Assembly (NCBI GenBank): GCA_022393335.1
Contig: JAJEKB010020906.1
Location: 313,531 to 377,530, forward strand
Direction of reading: 5' to 3'
From: Macrotrachela quadricornifera
Taxonomy: Eukaryota > Rotifera > Eurotatoria > Philodinida > Philodinidae
Length of the DNA: 64,000 nt
In this document: piece by piece, positions 57,001 to 64,000 of the stretch
Layout: each line of letters opens with the position of its first letter
Numbering within the stretch: position 1 is the stretch's first letter
Notes under the pieces: model-generated
The model's database searches: none
Told to the model about the DNA's origin: nothing
The model's input: the letters and a program-made list of their open reading frames with translations, nothing else
Program-made: the position numbers and the translations under genes

Positions 57001-59731
57001 AAGAGACGGCATTGTGGTGCATGAAAATAGATTCTCGAAATCGAAACTACTCGAAAATTTGATGTTGCTGTTCATGTGACTTTTTCAGAGAAATTTGTCA
57101 TTTAGAAAGATTTCTCTCGCGCCAAATGGCGACAGTCTGTATATGATGAATAGAAGTGTCACTTGTATTATCTTTCGTTATTGTTCTATCAAATAAACCA
57201 AAGAGTTTATATCGATTATACTGCAGCTGTTTTATATACTTTAATCGAAATGTATGTCTTTGTGACTATTGGCATAGTTTTGAAAAAGACTCCGCAAAAT
57301 GATGAATGAAATACATTAACTGATGAAGAATATTTTTTGATCAAGTGCTTTTAGCTGTATTTCATAGAGAGTTCGAAGAACGTAAACCCAGTAATAGACT
57401 TATATAGAACTGAGAAAGAGACAGCAAATTTAGCACCCATCCGTGTCAACTATTTATTTTTCAAAAAAAGAAAAGTTCTCTCTTTGCAGATAACGAATAA
57501 GATCTTCTTCGTCGAGAGAAACTATTTTCTTGATTACATACCGATACATAGCGTACAATATTTGTTAGCTACGTTGGCATTGACTTCTCAATCAATGAGC
57601 AGACCTGTAAAATATAGCTTTACGGATCTCCCATTGTTCTCCTTCGATTAGCAGCATAAGAAAGCTGCAAAATTCGCTCCTCTAGAGTTTTTCAGAGATT
57701 TATTTTATGAAAAATCTGACAAAAATACTTCTCAAATGTTCAAAAATGCGCCATCAAGGTATAGGCACAAACCTATCCCCTTAATTGAAAATCGTCCTTC
57801 GCAAGAACATACGCCGATACGTCAGAGAAGATCTCAATTTATTAAATAAGGTCTCGAAAAATAAAACTTCAATACGTATATTTATAGCAAAGTATAACTA
57901 ATTAATTTCAGAGTTCTGAGCTGAAGGTCTTAAAAAGTGGAGGTTAGCATTATCTTTGGCCTTTTAAAACCTTCAATGTCTCTTCTCAAAACCTTGAAAT
58001 CATTCTAGTTTCTTGGGAAATCCTTTTTTAATTAAAACTTACAAAGTAAGTAGGACATAATAGAAAATCAAGGATCTTATATGATGGAAAGGCGGTTAGT
58101 CAAAAACCCAAAAAAGTATTGTTTTCATCTTAACGCGATTCTTCTTTGACCAATAAAAAATCTGTTAGCCAAAGTTTACGGTTAAACTGTACAAAGGGTT
58201 GTCTAGGTAACAAAATCAACGAACTATTTGAACAATGATATTCGACAATGCACTTCTTGGCGTAACTTTGAGAGTTGTGCGTGTTTACGTTTAGACTGTA
58301 GATATTCCATGTAAAAGAAGAACATCTTATAAAAATGTCGTGTTATATCGAGTTACATTCAGATTCTCTTTGAGGAAAAACACTTAACGAAGATAGGATG
58401 ATTATTTTTTCGGATGCAAAAGCTAAAAGGTAATTTTTGGAAATAAATTGCCAAAGCAAGAGCTGTATATTGATAATATGTATAAATTATTCACTTACTC
58501 TGTTTTTTTTCTGAGAAAAATACTCTTCTCACAGAGTTCACTAGAATCTGTTGAATTTCAATCGAAAGAAAAAAGGCTCTTTTACTCTGAGATCAACTGT
58601 TAGTTCAAGTGATTTGCACTTTTCCTAGATGCAATTTTTATCTTTCAAACTTAAATCTTTTCTTTATCACAGCTATTCTCCAAACTGTTCAATTGTCAAT
58701 GTGAATCTTTACCATATAGCGTTACGAGTCAGCGTTTCCAAATGATCGAAATCAGAAAAAATTCGTGCTTTCTTGCTTGGGTCGATTGAATCTGACTTAT
58801 TACCTTTGACATCAATCTTATTTCTTTCGTTGCAGCACTGCCACAGATATCTGACAATGCTACATGGATTCAGAGTAGCATCATTGTGGCCGGAAAAAAT
58901 GGACGAGGTGATTCGCTTGAAAAACTGGCCAACCCACGCCGTTTGTATGTTGATGAGGATCAAAATCTGTGTATCTGTGATTATTGGAATAATCGTATCT
59001 TGAAATGGGAGAATGGTACGACGAATGGCAGAGTGATTGCCGGTGGAAATGCACGCGGAAAGAACACTAATCAGCTGGATTACCCAACGGATATGATTAT
59101 TGACAAACAAACAGATAGTTTGATTATCTGCAATTCGGACAACCGACGAGTGGTGAAATGGCCTCGAGGTGGCACAAATGGACAAACGATTATCTCGTCT
59201 GTCGCATGCGTAGGTTTGGCGATGGACGATGAAGGATTTCTTTATGTCTCTGATAAGATTAGACACGAAGTTCGACGTTGGCGAATAGGCGAAATGAATG
59301 GAACAGTGGTGGCCGGCGGAAATGGCCCCGGTGACTGGCGCGATCAGCTCAGGGAACCAACGTATATTTTCGTTGATCGAGATCATTCAGTGTTTGTTTC
59401 GGATACTGGTAATTATCGTGTGATGTAATGGATGAAAGGTGCCAAAGCAGGCATTGTCGTAGCTGGTGGTCAAGGTAAAGGAAGTGCTCTGGGACAACTC
59501 AATGATCCCGGAGGCGTGATCGTCGATCAACTTGGCACTATCTATGTGGCTGACGCATACAATCATCGAATCGTACGTTGGAGAGAAGGAGCGAAAAGCG
59601 GAAGTTTGGTTGTCGGCCGAGGCGCATCCGATTTGAATGAGCCCTGTCACTTTGCATTCTCTCAACAGGGTGATCTATATGTTGCTGATGGCCTAAATCA
59701 TCGAGTACTAAGATCCTCAATCAGGAAATAG
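54067..59731 (+). CDS. Secreted Cys-rich protein with C-terminal NHL-repeat propeller, one in-frame stop
   Basis: NHL repeats fold into beta-propellers that bind protein or RNA; secreted forms occur in rotifers and other invertebrates. Exon 1 (54067..54110) encodes a signal peptide, MTITTIVCFVFIMFG. Exon 2 (54177..54502) is Cys-rich (SQTCRETHKDGSC, ICRCLHM, CHEPGDICVYLPECQ). Exon 3 (54999..55043) is a Thr linker, VTVTTTTTVAMP. After a 3.8-kb intron, exon 4 (58836..59731) holds five or six NHL blades: GKNGRGDSLEKLANPRRLYV, YWNNRILKW, NRRVVKW, VSDTGNYRVM, AYNHRIVRW, GLNHRVLR. All phases agree. TAA at 59426..59428 replaces the Lys/Arg expected in RVMKW-type text and would truncate the propeller by about 100 residues. 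The frame reopens at once in phase, so this is a recent nonsense change, an allele, or readthrough. Confidence 0.75.
55187..55932. repeat. Long fold-back element in an intron, arms about 310 bp
   Basis: The left arm starts GTGTGTGACTGTTGTTTGAA; the right arm ends with its complement TTCAAACAACAGTCACACAC. Pairing continues through AAACAAGATAGAGACCTGCG, GTACGAGTTGAATCTCTAAA and GGTTTTCGACGAAAAC-type segments to about 55500 / 55615. No coding capacity; both arms lie in intron 3 of the NHL gene. Confidence 0.85.
56390..56712. repeat. Second intronic fold-back element
   Basis: GAGGTATCAAAAACCCTAAA, GGGATAAGT and TCTGTCC on the left pair with GGACAGA, ACTTATCC and TTTTGGAGTTTTTGATACCTC on the right. 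Arms about 100 bp with mismatches. Confidence 0.7.
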
Positions 59732-60403
59732 CTGAATGACTAATTAAAACCGTATGTTTTTTTCTTTTTTTCCTCAAAGAAAAAGTACATGCGCGTACTG
59801 AATTCAAATATAATTCAAATCATAACCAAGTGATACACACTTTTATCGAATTGGGCGCTCATATTATATGATTGTATGTACAACTATTTTCTCATAAGCT
59901 TTGCCCATACTCACCCCATTTGCTCCACCTTCTGTCTGCAACCTCATTCCCAAAATAATATTCAAAAAGTTTAAGCTTTCATCGGTTCGATTCACGTTTC
60001 AATTATATCGATATATATGACAAAAGCACGAAAATGATTACAATCATTAACGCATCCAATAACATATCAATCAAATCGCAAGAAAACAGAAGTACTATAA
60101 GACTTAAACATAATAAAGACAAACACATGCGTAGCAATACCAAGAGGGGGTACCGATAAAAAATATATTACGCGAGAAGAAACAAAAAAACGCGTAACAT
60201 AAAGTGCACTATCTCTACACTGTAAAAAATGAGAGAAGAGTCCTAAACCCTTCGAAAGGGTTCATCAACCTTTTCAACCTTTTCAAATACCCTTTTTGGA
60301 CTTAAAAAACCCTTTTGCTCATGAACCCTAGACAAGGTATCTTATACGTTAATAGGATCTATCATTCTGCGGTATTTTCAAAAGGGGCAAAGTGAGTCAA
60401 AGC
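59732..60403. other. Intergenic, no gene recognised
   Basis: 3' flank of the NHL gene. Around 60225..60350 CCCTTTT/AACCCTTCGAAAGGGTT motifs resemble the termini of the element at 43651, possibly a worn MITE. No coding support. Confidence 0.4.
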
Positions 60404-60451
60404 AAACCATGACGCGTTTCGACCTTGCTTAAGGGCCTCTTCAGATGGTTT
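60404..60451 (-). ncRNA. Hammerhead ribozyme, type I, intact core
   Basis: Minus strand 5' to 3': AAACCAT (stem I), CTGAAGA (conserved CUGANGA box), 17-nt hairpin GGCC..GGTC containing CTTAAGCAA, GAAA, CGCGTC, then ATGGTTT, the exact complement of the 5' stem I strand (7 bp). Stem III is the minimal ACGCGU seen in Penelope-associated and other metazoan type I hammerheads; cleavage would follow the C complementary to 60411. All core positions agree with the consensus. Confidence 0.9.
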
Positions 60452-60589
60452 CAACTTAGTAATAATTGGATGATTTAAAAGAAAATCACAAATATATTAC
60501 ATGATCTACAAATTTCGACGACAAATAGTCGTTATAGTAGATATCTTTTGAAACAGTGGTGAGTTATAATTGATATTAATTTCAAGCTA

Positions 60590-60633
60590 CTTACGATGCG
60601 TTTCGTCCTTGCTTAAGGGACTCGTCAGGTAAA
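60590..60633 (-). ncRNA. Hammerhead ribozyme, type I, second tandem copy
   Basis: Minus strand: TTTAC (stem I), CTGACGA, hairpin GTCC..GGAC with CTTAAGCAA, GAAA, CGCATC, GTAAG (5-bp stem I, one wobble). The core is intact; stem III has one C-A mismatch compared with the first copy. Its cleavage site (60595) is 184 nt from that of the other copy, on the same strand. Confidence 0.87.
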
Positions 60634-60677
60634 TTAAGAATCAGGAAGTTTTGATTCAAAGTATCACACAGTGCGTT

Positions 60678-61034
60678 CCCAGGCAGACAAGCAACAAAAA
60701 ATAACGCGTAAAAACGGTGTAAAAATCAATTAACGCGTAAAAAAAAGGAAAAGCGCACATACTAACGCAGAAAAACGCGTTAAAAATTACATTTATACGC
60801 ATTTTTCTGCCCTAAAATGTGCGCTCTTCCCTTTTCTTACGCGTTAACAACTTCACACGTAAAAAAACCGGAAAAGCACACATTTTAAGACCGGAAAACG
60901 CGTTAAAAATTAAATTTATACGCGTTTTTCTGCGTTAATGATTCGTAAAAACGGCGTTTTTACGATTGTCAGCCGTTAAAGCACCGTATTTACGCTGTTT
61001 TAACGCGTTTTTTCAAAGGTTTTGTCTGCCTGGG
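60678..61034. mobile_element. MITE with CCCAGGCAGACAA ends, long copy
   Basis: Perfect 12-13 bp terminal inverted repeats CCCAGGCAGACAA. The body is a nest of palindromes rich in ACGCGT and TACGC (AACGCGTAAAAA, CGCGTTAAAAATT and complements). 357 bp, non-coding. It interrupts an open plus-strand frame that resumes at 61036. Confidence 0.88.
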
Positions 61035-61035
61035 A

Positions 61036-61320
61036 TATGATCATATACAGAATCCCCTAATAATACAACAGAAACAGTGGGACAAGAAATCGATATATGT
61101 AACTTACACATTTCAAAGTGGACCTGTAACCAAATTTCCATATCAATTCTTTCAACGGTGGAATAAATATTACGCGTACCGTGGATCTCCAGTTCACAAT
61201 GTTACAGTCCGTTTAATTCCAAAAACCGGCTTCGCATTACAATGCCTTCTCATACATAAAAAAACACGTTGTAATATCTTAACAAGAATGGACGCAATTA
61301 ACAGTCAAAACAACACATAA
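61036..61320 (+). other. Coding-like open frame without start, unidentified, truncated by a MITE
   Basis: Open from the MITE border to TAA at 61318..61320. It reads QQKQWDKKSIYVTYTFQSGP, PYQFFQRWNKYYAYRGSP, VTVRLIPKTGFALQCLLIHK and ends INSQNNT. Amino-acid texture is strongly protein-like. I do not recognise the family. It lies between hammerhead sequences and beside a reverse transcriptase, so it may be an accessory ORF of a retroelement (inference). Confidence 0.5.
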
Positions 61321-61789
61321 CTATTCTTTCACAGTTCTACGCTGCGTGAAATTTCTGAAATGTTCTCTGTACTACGTTTTTTTTATTGAAATAAACATAA
61401 TAAACACTCAAAAAAACACGCAAAGCTCTTTTTTTTTATTTCACATACCATACATAATGCAATTTTACCCTAACAAATATATACAAACAAACACATCCGT
61501 GCGACATTTAAAAAACACTATAACCAAAAGAAACGTCCGTGACTTTAAACAATGGATTTCCAAACACAAAAAAAAACTCTACAAAGAACAGACATCAAAG
61601 AGACATCGTCGGTAACTTTACTTTTCTTCTAATTAATTCAACCTTTATGCTTATACTCAACAATAGAACAAATATTTGCCTAATAAAAAAACTTCAACAA
61701 ACGTTAGAAACACATTGTACGATGCATACACACTATAACATAAACTACTCTTACTCTCTGAGTGTACATGTAATAGTAGAATTCACAAG
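61321..61789. other. Spacer in retroelement zone
   Basis: AT-rich; small frames here show no domain features. It leads into the plus-strand hammerhead-like relic at 61790. Confidence 0.4.
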
Positions 61790-61835
61790 ATATCTTATGA
61801 GTTCTCTTGAGAAAGGGACGAAACGATCGTCGTGT
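61790..61835 (+). ncRNA. Hammerhead-like relic, core G5 changed
   Basis: ATAT, CTTATGA (CUGAUGA with G5 to U), hairpin GTTCTCTTGAGAAAGGGAC, GAAA, CGATCGTC, GTGT. Stem II, the GAAA box and stem III fit; stem I is weak and the core is broken. Confidence 0.5.
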
Positions 61836-61968
61836 CGATCTCCGAATTCTTCAATTCTTCTAAATTCTATTCAAAATTTCTTAACGTTCTGTAAATCAAA
61901 GACTTCTCCTACTTAGTGAGGGTCTTTGAAATTATTTGTAGTAATATAGATTCTTAACATACCTGATG

Positions 61969-61990
61969 AATACGCCTAAGCAACGATCAT
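61969..61990 (+). ncRNA. Hammerhead-like relic, 5' half
   Basis: CTGATGA followed by ATACGCCTAAGCAACGATC resembles the box and stem II of the other copies, but GAAA is lost just before the MITE at 61993. It lies about 176 bp after the previous relic on the same strand. Confidence 0.35.
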
Positions 61991-61992
61991 AA

Positions 61993-62141
61993 CCCAGGCA
62001 GACAATCGTAAAAACGCCGTTTATACGAATCATTAACGCAGAAAAACGCGTATAAATTTAATTTTTAACGCGTTTTCCGGCCTTAAAATATACGCTTTTC
62101 CGGTTTTTTACGCGTTATTTTTTGTTGCTTGTCTGCCTGGG
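61993..62141. mobile_element. MITE with CCCAGGCAGACAA ends, short copy
   Basis: Same terminal repeats as the 60678 element (CCCAGGCAGACAA and inverted). 149 bp; its right half is the complement of the long copy's left end (GCAACAAAAAATAACGCG), so the short copy looks like a deletion derivative in the other orientation. Confidence 0.88.
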
Positions 62142-62143
62142 AT

Positions 62144-64000
62144 ATGGATTCATTTCGTTTTTGTTTGCGTGATTTTTGGTGATGAAGCACTTTGTGGTGT
62201 AGACGTTGATTAGCGTTTTCATCAAGTTGGTTTAATAGAACTGCAGCCTTGTTGACTTGGAAGAATCAATAGAATTGTTTTGAAATAATTTGAGGCGGAT
62301 AATTACTTAATAGTAATGATATATCAATTCGAGTCCGTTCTTGATTAAAATCATTTACATTAGAACATATGCTTGCAGCACGTAATATAGCATTATATGA
62401 AATATTACGATGGTATCGATGTGGATGATTTGATATATATGGTAAATAATAAGGTTCAGCTGTTGGTTTATGGTAAACTGTTGTTTTTAATTGTCCATTT
62501 TCATTTATGATAGTAACGTCCAGATAATTTATTAATGTACTAATTGTAGTTTCAATATCTATATTAGCACCTTTTTTTCGTGCTTTTTCAAGTTCTTGTT
62601 TAGTTTCATCTAATGATTCATTTGTGACCATAATAATATCGTCGATATATCTAGAAAAGATAATAATATTCAATTAAGAAGAGATATGTTTATGAAAACA
62701 ATATTCAACAAACCGTCCAGAAATGCCATTATGCGTTTCTTGATATTTGATTAAATCTTGTGCCCATTCTAACATATAAATATTAGCTAAGACTTGTGTA
62801 AATGCTGAACCCATAGCTCCTCCATGAGTTTGTCTGTAATATTTATTATTATAAGCCCAGCTATTTGTATCTAATATTAAACGAGCCATTTTCATAATAT
62901 GATCTATTTTAAATGTACCGATTTTTCTTTGATGAGAATATTTTTCTAAAAATCGTATTAATGCATGTAATGCACCATTTCGTGGTACCACTGTATAAAC
63001 ATTTTTAACATCACCGGTAGTAAAATATGTTGTTGATTTGAAGTGACCATCTGTTGCATATTTTTCTACTTAGGGGTATCCAAAAGTAGTGAAAGTGGTA
63101 CCTTTTTTGTTTACAGAAAGCTCGAACAAATTTTCTTTTTTTATGAAAAGATGGAGCGTCTTTTGTTCTATTTTTCTATGCTATTTGATCACTATTCATC
63201 TAATATCATAATAATAAAATTACGATCAACAGTGTTTTTGTTGTCACCTAGCTGGTTATTTTAGATCATAACGCGTGAAGCATTTTGTATTTCATTCTAT
63301 CATCGTTTAATACATTGTATTAAAAAATCAAAATATACCACAAGATGCAGCACAAATTATAGCACTTAGGGTATCTCTATTGTATAGCAGTTGAGATCTC
63401 AAGGCTACCCCTGTAGTATAGTTGTTGAGGACCTAAGGGTACCTGTTTAGTGGGAGGATCAGGCTTTCTAGCGAGTTTTTTTTTGACCCCAATGTTTTTT
63501 TTGCCCTCAATGTTTTTTTGACCCTGACACAAACAAACGAACAAATTTTTTTTTCATATGACCCTCTCTACAGTCGAGAGAATATACATGATGTAAATCG
63601 TCCCATGTTTATATTATATTGATAACAATGTTGAGATGGATTCATATTATCGGTAAGACTTTTGATAAATGTAATCATAAAAGAGTCATCTTGAGTGTTC
63701 AAATTTTGATCCGGGTGCCCTGCCTGAGAATGTTTTACATCTAATTTATTTTTAAATACATTTATACAATGTTCAAGGTTGTTTTTGATGGCTGGACGTA
63801 TCATATATTCGCCATTCGTTAATTTTACACATGCACGATTTCTTAAATCTTTTAATTCTTCAAAGTCAATTTTGAATGTAGAACATAGATCTTTTGCTCG
63901 TAACAAAGCTGGAATATTATTGATTTCTTCACATTTTAAAATTTCAACTTCAATGTCACTTGTCATTGATTCGATGAGTTGAAGAAAAGATATCAGAATT
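62144..64000 (-). pseudogene. Penelope-like reverse transcriptase, broken, 5' end beyond window
   Basis: The 5' part (64000..63577) reads FKIDFEELKDLRNRACVKL and LEHCINVFKNKL, then is cut by a 0.5-kb insertion. The core (63069..62714) has TTGDVKNVYTVVPRNGALHA, YRQTHGGAMGSAFTQVLANI. Intron 62713..62651 (GT..AG) then joins GISGR to YIDDIIMV, the catalytic RT motif; introns inside RT genes are a known trait of Penelope-like elements. The exon continues TTVYHKPTAEPYYLPYISNH and DISLLLSNYPPQIISKQFY, then TGA (62269..62267) where Arg is likely, and resumes FFQVNKAAVLLNQLDENANQ until the MITE. No GIY-YIG endonuclease is seen, as in endonuclease-deficient bdelloid types, but the 3' end is disturbed. 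Confidence 0.8.
63070..63576. mobile_element. Insertion splitting the reverse transcriptase
   Basis: The RT frame stops being recognisable at 63070 and returns at 63577. The right end (T-run, TTCATATGACCCTCTCTACA, GTCGAG) matches the repeat at 43365..43440. TTTTTTGACCC-type units repeat at 63478..63530. No terminal inverted repeats found; it may be a non-LTR-type or unknown repeat. RT sequence between the parts seems lost, so insertion plus deletion is possible. Confidence 0.55.

Noticed and set aside
58709..59665. Minus-strand frames of 225 and 92 residues
   Set aside because: Antisense shadows of the NHL-repeat exon, whose repeats and splice phase are unambiguous on the plus strand.
61346..61916. 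Two plus-strand frames of 89 and 125 residues
   Set aside because: Low-complexity composition, no family features, and overlap with a hammerhead-like relic.
1..64000. tRNA, rRNA genes and CRISPR arrays
   Set aside because: No sequence with a convincing cloverleaf, rRNA core or regular spacer-repeat pattern was found by eye; a covariance scan would be needed to exclude tRNAs.

Overview
The window is eukaryotic: AT-rich, with short GT-AG introns of about 50-75 bp mixed with transposon-bearing introns of 2-4 kb, and transposon fossils of many classes. An RNF213-like giant ATPase, a Penelope-like reverse transcriptase that keeps an intron, hammerhead ribozymes, and LRR, NHL, FG-GAP and discoidin proteins with transmembrane or mucin parts all fit a bdelloid rotifer (Adineta/Rotaria type). 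That assignment is inference; no rRNA, tRNA or species marker was found.

Layout. 1-17325: an RNF213-like gene on the plus strand. Its first visible intron holds a dead piggyBac, and a 7482-bp hAT transposon (4044-11525) with a perfect 8-bp target duplication splits a coding exon; removing the element and one duplication copy rejoins the frame. 18842-22080: a decayed hAT with a TTF-type finger. 22655-22833: two relics of a hammerhead-ribozyme repeat. 23022-25800: an RBR-type ubiquitin ligase gene (minus). 28415-30985: a five-exon type II membrane protein with a mucin-like stalk and a discoidin-like domain (minus). 34283-34326: another hammerhead copy. 34616-39300: two FLYWCH-MULE transposase genes head to head, one intact and one frameshifted, bounded and separated by inverted repeat arrays. 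39583-40717: an LRR pseudogene. 41978-42202: an FG-GAP relic. 42476-46414: a TA-flanked MITE and a 2.8-kb TIR element with nested fold-backs. 47015-48079: a single-exon membrane FkbM-like methyltransferase (minus). 48080-54066: mostly non-coding, with palindromes and a non-autonomous TIR element. 54067-59731: a secreted Cys-rich plus NHL-propeller gene (plus) with fold-back elements in a 3.8-kb intron and one in-frame stop. 60404-64000: a retroelement zone with tandem hammerhead ribozymes, two related MITEs, an unidentified reading frame and a broken Penelope-like reverse transcriptase.

The host genes show no operon or shared pathway; two (RNF213-like and RBR) belong to the ubiquitin system. 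Most of the rest is mobile DNA of at least six classes: piggyBac, two hAT types, MULE, Penelope-like, hammerhead repeats, and MITEs or fold-backs. Strongest points for follow-up: the frame-restoring hAT insertion with telomere-like (TTTGGG)n ends; a tandem pair of well-formed hammerhead ribozymes 184 nt apart next to a Penelope-like RT; and the two-gene MULE composite.
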